Assembly (NCBI GenBank): GCA_007134485.1
Contig: SLKT01000010.1
Span: forward strand, 1 to 64,000
Source: Wenzhouxiangella sp.
GTDB taxonomy: Bacteria > Pseudomonadota > Gammaproteobacteria > Xanthomonadales > Wenzhouxiangellaceae
Direction of reading: 5' to 3'
DNA length: 64,000 nt
The position numbers and the translations under genes were made by a program. This document shows positions 1 to 9,057 of the stretch, one piece after another. The notes under the pieces were generated by a model. That model made no database searches, was not told the DNA's origin, and was given only the letters and a program-made list of their open reading frames with translations. Within the stretch, counting starts at the first letter, position 1. Each line of letters starts with the position of its first letter.

Positions 1-468
1 CTGGCCGCGCTGGTGCTGACCTGGTCACTGATTGCCGCGACCGGCATCGATTTCGACCACCACCTGCTGCCGGACCAGATCACCCTGCCCTTGCTGTGGC
101 TGGGTTTGCTGCTGAACCTGTGGTTGGGCCTGTTTGCCAGCCTGGAAGACGCCGTGATCGGCGCTGCGGCCGGCTACGGCCTGCTGTGGGGCGTTTACCA
201 CCTGTTCAAGCTGCTGACCGGCAAGGAAGGCATGGGATTCGGCGATTTCAAGCTGCTGGCGGCCCTGGGGGCGTGGATGGGCTGGCAGTATCTGGCCCTG
301 ATCGTACTGCTGGCCTCGCTGGTCGGCGCGGTAGTGGGTTTGATCCTGATGGCCCTGGCTCGCCATGGACGGGATGTACCGATCGCCTTCGGCCCCTACC
401 TGGCCGCCGCCGGCTGGATCGCCCTGCTGTGGGGCGATCCGATCATTTCATTCTGGCTGTACCCGTAG
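1..468 (+). CDS. pilD: Type IV prepilin peptidase PilD/GspO (3' part)
   Basis: This is the C-terminal part of the membrane aspartyl protease that cleaves and usually N-methylates type IV prepilins and type II secretion pseudopilins at the inner membrane. The reading frame is open from base 1, so the start and the N-terminal cysteine-containing methylase domain lie outside the window. Both catalytic aspartates are visible: one in [12 protein letters not shown] near the 5' edge and one in the [17 protein letters not shown] motif, which is the GxGD signature. Four to five hydrophobic segments surround them. It is convergent with the response regulator, and its TAG stop lies inside a palindromic repeat. 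It probably serves the GspCDEF system and the FimT-like pilin found further on. Confidence 0.93.
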   Translation: MAALVLTWSLIAATGIDFDHHLLPDQITLPLLWLGLLLNLWLGLFASLEDAVIGAAAGYGLLWGVYHLFKLLTGKEGMGFGDFKLLAALGAWMGWQYLALIVLLASLVGAVVGLILMALARHGRDVPIAFGPYLAAAGWIALLWGDPIISFWLYP

Positions 469-494
469 GCCGGGGTCACATCCCCGACGGTCAA
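466..494. repeat. REP-like palindromic repeat, copy 1, containing the pilD stop codon
   Basis: The palindrome has arms CCGGGG and CCCCGG around TCACAT-type centre bases. It begins with the TAG stop of pilD and ends two bases before the stop of the convergent response regulator. The same sequence appears in inverted orientation at 10539-10563, and a related copy lies at 10591-10620. It may act as a bidirectional hairpin between the two gene ends. Confidence 0.6.
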
Positions 495-495
495 C

Positions 496-1197
496 TCAGG
501 CATCCTCGGGCGCGGCGATTTTGAAACCCATGCCCTGGACGGTGTGCAGGAGCTTGTGTTCGTAGTCGCGGTCGATGCCCTTGCGCAGGTTGTAAATGTG
601 CGAGCGCAGGGTGTCGGAGTCGGGTAGCAGGTCGCCCCACAGTTCGTTTTCGATCTGTTCGCGGCTGACCAGGCGCGGCGACTCGCGCATCAACACCTTC
701 AGAATGCGCACCGAGGTGGGAGACAGATTGAGCCGCTGGCCGCTGCGTTCGACACGCATGGTCCGCGGATCGAATTCCAGGTCACCAACCCGCATGGCGC
801 CGTCGGCCAGCTCACCACGCGCCCGGCGGATCAGGGCCTTGATTCGAATCGCCAACTCTTCCATTTCGAACGGCTTGACCAGGTAGTCATCGGCGCCGGC
901 CTGGAATCCGTTGACCTTGTCCTCGAGCTGGTCACGCGCGGTCAGCATCAGCACCGGCGTGCCGTCACCGCGATCACGCAGCCGCTCACAGACCCGAATG
1001 CCATCGATCTTGGGCAGCATCAGGTCCAGGACAATGACGTCGTAGGGATTTTCCTCGAGCAGATTCAGGGCGATGGACCCGTCAGCCGCATAGTCCATGG
1101 CAAACCCCAGTGATTCCAGGTAATCACCCACACTGGCCGCCAGGTCATCATGATCTTCCACCAGCAAAATGGTGGCATTGCTTTCAAACTCGCCCAT
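496..1197 (-). CDS. OmpR/PhoB-family response regulator
   Basis: This 233-residue two-component regulator has a receiver domain at about residues 8-125 and a winged-helix DNA-binding domain at about 135-230. The phospho-acceptor is D58 in VIVLDLMLP. The acidic pocket (VEDHDD), the conserved Thr (MLTARD) and the Lys (LVKPFE) are all present. No sensor kinase is adjacent, which is unusual because these genes normally pair with one. The only histidine kinase in the window is at 17432-18790, so a functional pairing is possible but unproven. The start ATG has a good AAGGAG ribosome site, but that site lies in the arm of a hairpin (1207-1239). The exact subfamily (ColR, QseB or PhoP-like) cannot be decided from the sequence alone. 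Confidence 0.9.
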   Translation of the reverse strand: MGEFESNATILLVEDHDDLAASVGDYLESLGFAMDYAADGSIALNLLEENPYDVIVLDLMLPKIDGIRVCERLRDRGDGTPVLMLTARDQLEDKVNGFQAGADDYLVKPFEMEELAIRIKALIRRARGELADGAMRVGDLEFDPRTMRVERSGQRLNLSPTSVRILKVLMRESPRLVSREQIENELWGDLLPDSDTLRSHIYNLRKGIDRDYEHKLLHTVQGMGFKIAAPEDA

Positions 1198-1206
1198 CGA
1201 GGGTCT

Positions 1207-1239
1207 CCTTCACATTTGTGATGTTGACAATTGTGAAGG
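1207..1239 (-). promoter_or_regulatory. Dyad/hairpin overlapping the response-regulator ribosome binding site
   Basis: Read on the minus strand, CCTTCACA is followed by A, TTGT, a seven-base loop, ACAA, A and TGTGAAGG. This makes 8 + 4 base pairs with one A-A mismatch. The 3' arm contains the AAGGAG Shine-Dalgarno of the response regulator. A further direct copy of CCTTCACA lies 14 bp upstream (1246-1253). It could be an operator for autoregulation (DNA dyad plus direct repeat) or an mRNA hairpin that hides the ribosome site. Confidence 0.5.
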
Positions 1240-1268
1240 ACTGGATGTGAAGGGGGGATGAATGAAGT

Positions 1269-1343
1269 GGACGGGAGACGGGAGACGGAAGGCGGTAGAC
1301 GAGTCAGCCCCGCCATCTTCCGTCCCCCGTCTTCCGTCTCCCC
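1269..1343. repeat. Facing heptanucleotide arrays (GGGAGAC / GTCTCCC type)
   Basis: About three imperfect copies of the 7-bp unit GGGAGAC (1269-1292) face a complementary array (about 1314-1343) across a 20-base spacer. The pair forms an imperfect long hairpin just downstream of rho and upstream of the response regulator. Related arrays occur at 30914-30990, 46351-46381 and 55955-56024. Confidence 0.65.
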
Positions 1344-1351
1344 GAAGCGCG

Positions 1352-2608
1352 TCAGCGCTTCATATAGTTAAAGAACTCCTCATTCGTCTTGGTCACCTTC
1401 AGCTTGTCGAGCATGAACTCGATGGCCTGGGCTTCGTCCATGGGTTGGAGGATGCGGCGGAGGATCCACATTTTCTGGAGTTGGTCGTTGCCGACCATCA
1501 ATTCCTCGCGGCGGGTGCCGGAGCGGTTGATGTCGATGGCCGGGTAGGTGCGTTTTTCGGAAATCCGGCGGCTCAGGTGGATTTCCATGTTGCCGGTGCC
1601 CTTGAATTCCTCGTAAATCACCTCGTCCATCTTCGAGCCGGTGTCGACCAGGGCGGTGGCGATGATGGTCAGGCTGGCGCCGTCTTCGATATTGCGCGCA
1701 GCGCCGAAGAACCGCTTGGGACGTTGCAGGGCGTTGGCGTCCACACCACCGGTCAGCACCTTGCCCGATGAGGGCACGACGGTGTTGTAGGCGCGCGCCA
1801 GGCGGGTGACGGAGTCGAGCAGGATGATGACATCTTTCTTGTGCTCGACCAGGCGCTTGGCGCGCTCGATGACCATATCGGCCACCTGGACGTGACGGGT
1901 CGCGGGTTCGTCGAACGTCGATGAAATCACCTCGGCATCGACACCACGCTGCATTTCGGTGACTTCCTCGGGACGCTCGTCGATCAGCAGGATGATCATG
2001 TGGGCTTCCGGGTTGTTGGCCCGGATGGCCGTGGCGATCGATTGCAGCATCATGGTCTTGCCTGCCTTGGGTGGGCTGACCACCAGGCCGCGCTGACCCT
2101 TGCCGATCGGCGCAATCAGGTCGATGATGCGCCCGGTGATGTCCTCGGTTGAACCGTTGCCGCGTTCGAGTTTCAGTTGTTCGCGCGGAAACTCGGGCGT
2201 GAGGTTCTCGAAAAGGACCTTGTTCTTGGATTTTTCCGGCTTTTCGTAATTGAGATCCTCGACCTTGAGCAGGGCGAAATAGCGCTCGGACTGCTTGGGC
2301 GGGCGAATCTTGCCGGCAATGTAGTCGCCGGTGCGCAGGTTGAACCGGCGAATCTGCGACGGCGAGACGTAGATATCATCGGGGCCGGCCATGTAGGAGG
2401 CCTCCGACGAGCGCAGGAAGCCGAAGCCGTCCTGGAGAATCTCCAGTACTCCATCGCCGTAGATGGACTCTTTCTTTTTGGCCTTGGCCTTGAGGATGGC
2501 GAAGATCAGGTCTTGCTTGCGCGAGCGACCCATGTTGTCGATGCCGAGTTCCTCGGCCATCTCGGTCAATTCCTTGGCGGATTTTCTTTTTAGTTCGGTC
2601 AGGTTCAT
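1352..2608 (-). CDS. rho: Transcription termination factor Rho
   Basis: Rho is the hexameric RNA-dependent ATPase/helicase that ends transcription at Rho-dependent sites. The 418-residue length matches the E. coli protein (419). The N-terminal Rho domain starts [14 protein letters not shown]. The RNA-binding cold-shock-like domain includes [17 protein letters not shown]. The ATPase core has Walker A SPPKAGKT, the Walker B-like [12 protein letters not shown] stretch and the C-terminal secondary RNA-binding region. An upstream in-frame codon would add 28 residues of poor sequence, so I place the start at MNLTEL by family comparison. No strong Shine-Dalgarno is seen. It lies downstream of trxA in the usual gammaproteobacterial order, with a 280-base leader that may be used for autoregulation. 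Confidence 0.97.
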   Translation of the reverse strand: MNLTELKRKSAKELTEMAEELGIDNMGRSRKQDLIFAILKAKAKKKESIYGDGVLEILQDGFGFLRSSEASYMAGPDDIYVSPSQIRRFNLRTGDYIAGKIRPPKQSERYFALLKVEDLNYEKPEKSKNKVLFENLTPEFPREQLKLERGNGSTEDITGRIIDLIAPIGKGQRGLVVSPPKAGKTMMLQSIATAIRANNPEAHMIILLIDERPEEVTEMQRGVDAEVISSTFDEPATRHVQVADMVIERAKRLVEHKKDVIILLDSVTRLARAYNTVVPSSGKVLTGGVDANALQRPKRFFGAARNIEDGASLTIIATALVDTGSKMDEVIYEEFKGTGNMEIHLSRRISEKRTYPAIDINRSGTRREELMVGNDQLQKMWILRRILQPMDEAQAIEFMLDKLKVTKTNEEFFNYMKR

Positions 2609-2888
2609 GGAGGTGTGTTCCAGGGGTTGCACACACGAGCGCCAGGGGCAAACGGGGAGGTTCACCGAAAAGGCGCCCGAATTAGGGATCAAATATCGCT
2701 ATATCGCAGTTAAAACCCGGTATCTCGGGTCAATGAACAAAAGGGATTCGCTCGGCGGGCCCCCGCCTCGATGGCGCCTAAGGTAGCACCAATCGCGACC
2801 GGAGTCCAGCGCAACGACTGATTGCGCAAGTTCACGCTTCACGCGCATCTTCAGCACCCCCGGCATTCGGGCCGGGGGCACCCGGTAT
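2609..2888 (-). other. rho leader / trxA-rho intergenic region
   Basis: This 280-base region has no convincing gene. Near trxA it holds a strong GC hairpin at about 2854-2880 (CCCCCGGC paired with GCCGGGGG around a six-base loop) without a following T-run on the rho side. Nearer to rho the sequence becomes AT-rich (GCGATATAGCGATAT on the minus strand) and could hold the rho promoter. Known rho leaders are sites of autogenous Rho-dependent attenuation; whether this one works that way is inference. Confidence 0.5.
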
Positions 2889-3215
2889 TCAGATGGTTTC
2901 GTCGACAAATGCCTTGAGTGCCGACTTGGTCAATGCACCAACCTTGGTGCCCTGGAGCTCGCCACTGGCGAAAATCATCAGGGTGGGAATGCCACGGATC
3001 TTGTAGCGTGTGGTGACTTGCTGATTCTCATCGATGTTGATCTTGGCGATCTTGAGCTTGTCGCCATACTCATCGGCCAGCTCGTGCAGGATCGGCTCGA
3101 TCATCTTGCATGGACCGCACCACTCGGCCCAGTAATCGACCAGCACCGGGCCATCGGCCTTGAGGACTTCCTGGTCGAATTCGCTGTCGGATACATGAAC
3201 AATATTTTCACTCAC
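2889..3215 (-). CDS. trxA: Thioredoxin TrxA
   Basis: This is cytoplasmic thioredoxin, which reduces protein disulfides and is itself recycled by thioredoxin reductase. The 108-residue protein carries the catalytic WCGPC motif (Cys33 and Cys36), the buried Asp27 (VLVDYW) and the cis-proline segment GIPTLMIF. I choose the GTG start (GTG AGT GAA) because AAGGAG stands nine bases before it and the length then matches E. coli thioredoxin. An upstream in-frame ATG would add 13 unusual residues. It sits between divergent rhlB and co-directional rho, the conserved gammaproteobacterial arrangement. Confidence 0.96.
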   Translation of the reverse strand: MSENIVHVSDSEFDQEVLKADGPVLVDYWAEWCGPCKMIEPILHELADEYGDKLKIAKINIDENQQVTTRYKIRGIPTLMIFASGELQGTKVGALTKSALKAFVDETI

Positions 3216-3304
3216 GGTCCAAAACTCCTTGGAGGGGTTGAACAGCCCGGCCATCCCGGGCCATGTACAGGGGATTGCGTTCAGATTTTCGCGTGGATTC
3301 CCGA

Positions 3305-3310
3305 ATTATA
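3305..3310 (-). promoter_or_regulatory. Candidate trxA -10 box
   Basis: A perfect TATAAT stands on the minus strand about 90 bases upstream of the trxA start. No good -35 is seen at 16-18 bp, so this is only a candidate. Confidence 0.35.
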
Positions 3311-3343
3311 CGGGCTGGCAAGTCATCAGGGTGCCTTAACGCC

Positions 3344-3349
3344 TATACT
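3344..3349 (+). promoter_or_regulatory. Candidate rhlB -10 box
   Basis: TATACT lies about 85 bases upstream of the rhlB GTG start in the rhlB-trxA divergent region. A recognisable -35 is lacking. Confidence 0.3.
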
Positions 3350-3433
3350 ACGCGCTTTGTGTCCAACCTGCGGCACTGTCATCAGGCAGTTATATCGAGG
3401 CCCGGACATGCGATTTCAAGTAATGGAGATTCA

Positions 3434-4702
3434 GTGACACAACCCAAAATGCAGGAAACGGTGTTGACCGACACCCGTTTCGACACCTACGACCTCGATC
3501 CGAGAATTGCCCGCGGCCTGGACGACGCCGGGTTCGAATTCTGCACCCCCATCCAGGCTGAAACGCTGCCATTGGCGCTGAATGGTCGCGATGTCGCCGG
3601 CCAGGCGCGCACGGGCACCGGCAAGACCGCTGCCTTTCTGCTGGCCATCTTCAAGCGCCTGCTCGCTCCCGACAGCAAGGGACAGGGACCCAATCCCCGC
3701 GCCATCGTGGTCGCCCCGACCCGCGAGCTGGCCATCCAGATTCATCGCGATGCCGAGCTGCTCGGCAAACACACCGGCCTGCGCACCCTGCTGGCCTACG
3801 GCGGCGTCGACTACGTCAAGCAGCGCGACCAAATCGGCGAAGGCGTCGATATTCTCATCGGCACGCCCGGGCGCCTGATCGACTATCTCAAGCAGGGCAT
3901 CTACAACCTCAAGCATATCGAGGTTGCGGTGCTCGACGAGGCCGATCGCATGTTCGACCTGGGCTTCATCAGTGACATCCGCTACCTGTTCCGACGCATG
4001 CCGCCGGTCGATCAGCGCCTGACCCTGATGTTCTCGGCCACTTTTCCACTCAAGGTGACCGAGCTGGCCTACGAGCACATGAACGATGCCCAGACGGTGC
4101 GCATCGCCGAGGAACAGGTCACCACCGAGCGGGTCACCCAGGTGGTCTACTACCCGGCCAATCACGAGAAGCTGCCATTGCTGATCCACCTGCTCAAGGG
4201 CAAGCAGGATGATCACATCATGGTGTTCGTCAATACCCGCCATGCCGCCGATCGGGTCGCGCGCACCCTCAAGGCCAACGGCATCGACGCGGCCATGCTG
4301 GCCGGCAATGTGCCCCAGAGCAAACGCCAGAAACTGCTCAAGCGCTTTCATGACGGCAATCTGGCGGTGCTGGTGGCGACCGACGTGGCCGCGCGCGGCC
4401 TGCATATTCCGGATGTCAGCCACGTGTTCAATTTCGACCTGCCCCAGGATGCCGCCGACTATGTCCACCGCATCGGACGAACGGCTCGCCTGGGGGCGAC
4501 CGGCGATGCGATCAGCTTTGCCTGCGAGGATTACGCCTTTCATCTGCCGGAAGTCGAGGAATATATCGAGATGCCGCTGAAGGTTGTCCAGCACGACCCG
4601 GCCGAATTGCCTCGAATCGAACACCCGCCGGCACGCAAGCGCAAGAAAGGCGGTTCGAAAAAGCGAGGCGGCGGCCGGCGCCGCGGTGGCGGCAGGCGGT
4701 AG
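3434..4702 (+). CDS. rhlB: DEAD-box ATP-dependent RNA helicase RhlB
   Basis: RhlB is the DEAD-box RNA helicase that in Enterobacteria works with RNase E in the degradosome. The 422-residue protein shows the Q-motif region (FCTPIQAETLP), motif I ARTGTGKT (58-65), motif Ia PTRELA, DEAD (168-171), SAT (201-203) and the C-terminal RecA domain with ARGLHIPDV and HRIGRTAR. The tail is strongly basic, with Arg/Lys/Gly repeats (KKRGGGRRRGGGRR), likely for RNA binding. I start at GTG 3434 (VTQPKM), with TGGAG upstream and a size equal to E. coli RhlB (421). ATG 3449 is an alternative. Divergence from trxA-rho supports the identification. Confidence 0.93.
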   Translation: MTQPKMQETVLTDTRFDTYDLDPRIARGLDDAGFEFCTPIQAETLPLALNGRDVAGQARTGTGKTAAFLLAIFKRLLAPDSKGQGPNPRAIVVAPTRELAIQIHRDAELLGKHTGLRTLLAYGGVDYVKQRDQIGEGVDILIGTPGRLIDYLKQGIYNLKHIEVAVLDEADRMFDLGFISDIRYLFRRMPPVDQRLTLMFSATFPLKVTELAYEHMNDAQTVRIAEEQVTTERVTQVVYYPANHEKLPLLIHLLKGKQDDHIMVFVNTRHAADRVARTLKANGIDAAMLAGNVPQSKRQKLLKRFHDGNLAVLVATDVAARGLHIPDVSHVFNFDLPQDAADYVHRIGRTARLGATGDAISFACEDYAFHLPEVEEYIEMPLKVVQHDPAELPRIEHPPARKRKKGGSKKRGGGRRRGGGRR

Positions 4703-4778
4703 GAAAACGGTCGGGACCGGCCGGCATCCAGTTGTGATAATCTCGCCACAGGCCTGATCATCGCGACATCGACGAACC

Positions 4779-5663
4779 TTGAACCCGAGATTCACCCCAG
4801 CCCTTTCCGGTCGCCTGGCGCTGTTGACCAGCACTTTGCTGGCCATCGCGGTGGTCTGGTTGCTGGTGCGCATGGCCTGGCTGATTCTGGCCGGCCCGGA
4901 AGTCGAATCGGCGCCCGTGCCGCCGGTGCCCAGGGCCGCCCAGACCAGTGTTTCGGACAATGGCGATTTCGAATGGGACCTGTTCGGTCGCTCCCGCGAG
5001 GCAGCGGCACCGGCCCCGGTCACGGTGGCTGCCAGCCGCGGCGATCTGCGCTTGCGCGGGATCATGAGCCGGGCCGGCGGCGGATATGCCATCATTGCCG
5101 ATGATCAGGGTCGCGAGGAGGTCTTCAAGGTGGGTGACGAACTGCCCGACGGCACGCGCCTGGAAAGTATCGAGGCGCAACGGGTCATCATCGCCCGTAA
5201 TGGCCGCTCGGAGTCCCTGGAAATCGATGAGAATCGGGGTTCGGGACAACCCTCTCGCTCAACCGCTCGCACCGACAGCGCCCCGACACAGGTCGCGCCC
5301 CTGCCCGGCATGCGCGGCTTCCAGTCCCCGACCGCCATTTCGGCAGCCTCGATTCAGGATCGGGGCAGTGTCGGACAATTCGACCCGGCTTCGATGAGTG
5401 ACCAGATTTCGATCCTGCCGGTCTCGTCCGGTGGTTTTCGAGTACGGCCCGGTCGTGATGCCAGCCTGTTCACGGCCGTCGGCCTGCAAATCAATGACGT
5501 GGTGACCGCCATCAACGGCCAGCCCATCGAGTCCGAAGAAGACGCGCGCGCGCTGTTTGCCGATATCATGCAGCGCGGAGAAGTCGCCATCACCGTCGAT
5601 CGTCAGGGACGCGAGGTGACACTGCGACCCGACCTCGACCAGATCATGCGGAGTGTGCAATAA
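4779..5663 (+). CDS. gspC: Type II secretion system protein C
   Basis: GspC is the inner-membrane clamp protein that links the T2SS platform to the secretin. The 294-residue protein has a short cytoplasmic N-terminus, one membrane segment (about 12-38) and a periplasmic HR domain (about 65-140, including DLRLRGIMSRAGGGYAIIAD and the FKVGDELPDGTRLESI stretch). A C-terminal PDZ-like domain follows (about 205-290, including GLQINDVVTAINGQPIESEEDA). The start is a TTG; the next ATG would cut into the membrane helix. It is followed after two bases by gspD, so the genes are co-transcribed. Confidence 0.9.
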   Translation: MNPRFTPALSGRLALLTSTLLAIAVVWLLVRMAWLILAGPEVESAPVPPVPRAAQTSVSDNGDFEWDLFGRSREAAAPAPVTVAASRGDLRLRGIMSRAGGGYAIIADDQGREEVFKVGDELPDGTRLESIEAQRVIIARNGRSESLEIDENRGSGQPSRSTARTDSAPTQVAPLPGMRGFQSPTAISAASIQDRGSVGQFDPASMSDQISILPVSSGGFRVRPGRDASLFTAVGLQINDVVTAINGQPIESEEDARALFADIMQRGEVAITVDRQGREVTLRPDLDQIMRSVQ

Positions 5664-5665
5664 CA

Positions 5666-7567
5666 ATGACCCAGCGTCTGCCAAGCCTGATCCTGATCCT
5701 CGTGCTCGGACTGGCCATGCCGATCCACGCCGAGGACGACGGGCATGTCCTCAATTTCAAGGATGCCGATATCCGCTCCCTGATCACGGCAGTCGCCGAC
5801 ATGACCGGCAAGAGCATCATCATCGACCCGCAGGTATCCGGGCGGATCACGGTGATTTCCAGCCAGCCAATGGACAGTGACGAGGTCTACGAGGTGTTCC
5901 TGTCGATCCTGAGAGTCCATGGTTACTCGGCCATTCATGACAACAACACGGTGCGCATCGTGCCGGATACCAGCGCCCGCCAGGATGGCCGGGTGCCGGT
6001 CGACGACATGCGCGGCGGCGGCGATGAGCCGGTCACGCGAATCTTTCAACTCGAGCATGTGCGCGCCTCGGAAGTCTCGCAGATGCTGCGCAACCTGATG
6101 CCGCAATCGGCCTACCTGGTCCATCATGACGATTCGAACTCGCTGATCATCAGTGATCGCTCCGCCAACGTGCGCAGAATCGAGACCATCGTGCGTCGCC
6201 TGGATGCCGCCACCGATCAGGAGATCGAGGTCATCACTCTGGAGCACGCCGATGCAAGCGAAATCGTCACCCTGCTCAACCGGGTCTACGATGGCTCACG
6301 GGATTCGGCGATCGCCGATGAGCGCACCAATTCGGTCATTCTGGGCGGCGAGCCGAATCGCCGACTGCGACTGCGCACCCTGATCAGCCACCTGGACACA
6401 CCGCTTGAAGAAGATGGCGCCACCCGGGTGATCTACTTGCGCTATGCATCGGCCGAAAGTCTGCTGCCGGTCCTGGAAGGCATGATCGACCGTGAAAGCG
6501 AGGGCAGTCAGCGGGTCCACATTCAGGCCCACCCCGAAACCAATGCCCTGGTAATCACCGCCGGTCCTTCGGCTTTGCGCACCATTCAATCGGTCATCAA
6601 TCAGCTCGATATCCGACGCGCCCAGGTGCTGGTCGAGGCCATCATTGCCGAGGTCGCCGTCGATACCGCGCGCGAACTGGGCATCCAGTGGCAGGCCTTT
6701 TCCTCGGGCGACAGCGGGTTTTTCGGCGGCACCAATTTCCAGACCGGCGGCCGCAACATTCTCAACCTGAGCGCGGCGGCCGGAGAAATGGGCGAGGATG
6801 GCTTTCAGCTCCCCGGTCGCGGAATGAACCTGGGATACGTGCGCGGGCGTTCCAGTCTGCTGGGGGTCGAGATTCTCGAAATCGGCGCACTGGCCCGTGC
6901 GCTGGCCACCGATGCCAATACCAACGTGTTGTCAACCCCTTCCATCGTCACTCTCGACAACCAGGAGGCCAGCATCAATGTCGGTCAGGAAGTGCCGTTT
7001 CTGTCCGGCAGCTTCGCGACCGAGGGCGTGGCAACCGGGGAAGGCCGGGTCAACCCGTTCCAGACCATCAATCGTGAAGAAATCGGCATCAAACTCAATG
7101 TCACCCCGCACATCAACGAGGGCGGCACCATCGTGCTCAACATCAACCAGGAAGTATCCACCCTGGCGCCATCCGGAGGGGCGGTCGACCTGATCACCAA
7201 CAAGCGCACCCTGACCACCCAGGTCATGGTCGCCGACGGCTCGATGCTGGTCCTGGGCGGGCTGATCAGCGATGATCTGCAGGAACAACTGGAAAGTGTC
7301 CCGGGCCTTGGCAGAATTCCGCTGCTGGGCGAGTTGTTCAAGTACCGCTCGACCAGCAATGTCAAACGCAACCTGATGGTCTTCATCCGGCCGCGCATCC
7401 TGCACGACGACGCCCTGGCCGACGAGATCAGCAGCACCAAGTACCGCGGTATTCGTGAACGCCAGCTTCAGCAACGTGAACGACCGGCCGGCCTGACGCG
7501 CCCGGCCGACATGCCGCTGCTGCCCGAACTCGAGGATTTCCTGCAGAAACCGCCGGATGGACGCTGA
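5666..7567 (+). CDS. gspD: Type II secretion system secretin GspD
   Basis: GspD is the outer-membrane multimeric channel of the T2SS. The 633-residue precursor starts with a clear signal peptide (cleavage likely after AMPIHA). It has an N0 domain (VLNFKDADIRSLITAVADMTGKS), three N1-N3 KH-like repeats and a secretin domain from about residue 310. This includes VLVEAIIAEVAVDTARELGIQW, the VPFLSGS segment and the C-terminal GLISDDLQEQLESVPGLGRIP motif. No lipobox is seen, so the localisation route (pilotin or Lol-independent) is unclear. It overlaps gspE by 11 bases. Confidence 0.95.
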   Translation: MTQRLPSLILILVLGLAMPIHAEDDGHVLNFKDADIRSLITAVADMTGKSIIIDPQVSGRITVISSQPMDSDEVYEVFLSILRVHGYSAIHDNNTVRIVPDTSARQDGRVPVDDMRGGGDEPVTRIFQLEHVRASEVSQMLRNLMPQSAYLVHHDDSNSLIISDRSANVRRIETIVRRLDAATDQEIEVITLEHADASEIVTLLNRVYDGSRDSAIADERTNSVILGGEPNRRLRLRTLISHLDTPLEEDGATRVIYLRYASAESLLPVLEGMIDRESEGSQRVHIQAHPETNALVITAGPSALRTIQSVINQLDIRRAQVLVEAIIAEVAVDTARELGIQWQAFSSGDSGFFGGTNFQTGGRNILNLSAAAGEMGEDGFQLPGRGMNLGYVRGRSSLLGVEILEIGALARALATDANTNVLSTPSIVTLDNQEASINVGQEVPFLSGSFATEGVATGEGRVNPFQTINREEIGIKLNVTPHINEGGTIVLNINQEVSTLAPSGGAVDLITNKRTLTTQVMVADGSMLVLGGLISDDLQEQLESVPGLGRIPLLGELFKYRSTSNVKRNLMVFIRPRILHDDALADEISSTKYRGIRERQLQQRERPAGLTRPADMPLLPELEDFLQKPPDGR

Positions 7568-9038
7568 ATTTCGACCCGGCTATGCCTTTGCCCGCAAGCG
7601 CGGCGTGGCCGTGGCCGGGCGCAATGGTGACGGTCGGGTTCGCCTGGCCGTGCGCGAACCGGTCGACCTGCCTGCCATCCAGGAAGTCCGTCGCCGCCTG
7701 ACTGATCCGGTCTCCATCGAACGCATGGACGAGTCGGAGTTCGATCAACTGGTCACCCGGCTTTACGAAACCGGTGACGACACCGCCCGCCAGGTCGCCG
7801 AGGACATCGGCGAGGATCTGGATCTTGCCCGTCTGGCCGACGACCTGCCCGAGCCGGCCGATCTGCTCGAAAGCGAGGATGATGCACCGATCATCCGCCT
7901 GATCAACGGCGTGCTGACCCAGGCGGTGCGCGAGAACGCCTCGGATATTCATCTCGAACCGTTCGAGGAGCGCCTGTCCATCCGCTTCCGGGTCGATGGT
8001 GTATTGCGCGAGGTGATGTCACCGGCGCGCGCGCTGGCCGGGTTGATCACCTCCCGGATCAAGGTCATGGCCCGGCTGGATATCGCCGAGAAGCGGGTCC
8101 CCCAGGACGGACGGATCGGATTGCGTATTGCCGGGCGACCGGTGGATGTGCGCGTGTCCACCCTGCCCTCCAACCACGGCGAGCGCGTGGTGTTGCGCCT
8201 GCTCGACAAGCAGGCCGGGCGACTGGACCTGGCCGAGCTCGGCATGGATTCGGAAACCGAATCCAGAATGGCCGAGCTGATCGCGCGACCACACGGCATT
8301 CTGCTGGTGACCGGACCGACCGGCTCGGGCAAGTCCACGACCCTGTACGCCGCGCTGATGCGCCTGAATGATCGCAGTCGCAACATCATGACGGTCGAGG
8401 ATCCGATCGAATACGATCTGGACGGCATCGGCCAGACCCAGGTCAACCCCAAGGTCGACCTGACCTTTGCCCGCGGACTGCGCGCCATCCTGCGTCAGGA
8501 TCCCGACGTGGTCATGGTCGGCGAAATCCGTGACCTGGAAACGGCCCGCATTGCTGTCCAGGCCAGCCTGACCGGTCACCTGGTGCTGTCAACATTGCAT
8601 ACCAATACGGCGGTCGGCGCCATCACCCGCCTGGTCGACATGGGCATCGAACCGTTTCTGCTCGCCTCCAGCCTGAATGGGTCGCTGGCCCAAAGGCTGG
8701 TTCGGGTGCTCGACCCGGACCATCGCGAGGCCTACGAGATCAGCGCCGCCGAACTGGAGCGACTGGGCATCGCGGACCAGGGACCGACCCGCCTGTATCG
8801 TCCGGCAAGCGACCTGCCGACCGGCGTCTCGGGCTATCGCGGCCGCAGCGGCATTTATGAGCTGGTGCCGGTCAACGAGGCCATGCGCGCCCTGATCCAC
8901 GACTCGGCCGCCGAATCGCGCCTGGAGTCACTGGCCCGCGAACTCAGCCCGTCCATCCTCGAAGACGGCTGGCGCAAGGCGGTCGCGGGCATCACCTCCC
9001 TGGAAGAGGTTTTGCGGGTGACGCGGGCCGGGGGTTGA
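7557..9038 (+). CDS. gspE: Type II secretion ATPase GspE lacking the C4 zinc motif
   Basis: GspE is the cytoplasmic hexameric ATPase that drives pseudopilus assembly. The 493-residue protein has the N2 domain, the ASDIHLEPFE signature (128-137), Walker A GPTGSGKST (253-261), the Asp box (TVEDPIEY), Walker B DVVMVGEIRD and the His box GHLVLSTLHTN. The region that normally holds a tetracysteine zinc module is intact in length but has no cysteine: the usual LCPDC reads LDPDH (385-389), and the second pair is replaced by ASDLPTGVSGYRG. My recollection is that Xanthomonas XpsE shows the same loss, which would fit the inferred lineage. It overlaps gspD by 11 bases. Confidence 0.95.
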   Translation: MDAEFRPGYAFARKRGVAVAGRNGDGRVRLAVREPVDLPAIQEVRRRLTDPVSIERMDESEFDQLVTRLYETGDDTARQVAEDIGEDLDLARLADDLPEPADLLESEDDAPIIRLINGVLTQAVRENASDIHLEPFEERLSIRFRVDGVLREVMSPARALAGLITSRIKVMARLDIAEKRVPQDGRIGLRIAGRPVDVRVSTLPSNHGERVVLRLLDKQAGRLDLAELGMDSETESRMAELIARPHGILLVTGPTGSGKSTTLYAALMRLNDRSRNIMTVEDPIEYDLDGIGQTQVNPKVDLTFARGLRAILRQDPDVVMVGEIRDLETARIAVQASLTGHLVLSTLHTNTAVGAITRLVDMGIEPFLLASSLNGSLAQRLVRVLDPDHREAYEISAAELERLGIADQGPTRLYRPASDLPTGVSGYRGRSGIYELVPVNEAMRALIHDSAAESRLESLARELSPSILEDGWRKAVAGITSLEEVLRVTRAGG

Positions 9039-9057
9039 GTGATGCAGACCGGGGAGC

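Noticed and set aside
2609-2692. Longer Rho start at 2692
   Set aside because: The added 28 residues are unlike any Rho N-terminus and contain Cys/Pro-rich shadow sequence. The MNLTEL start matches the family.
3431-5095. 554-codon minus-strand frame across rhlB and gspC
   Set aside because: It spans two well-supported plus-strand genes and shows shadow-type composition only.
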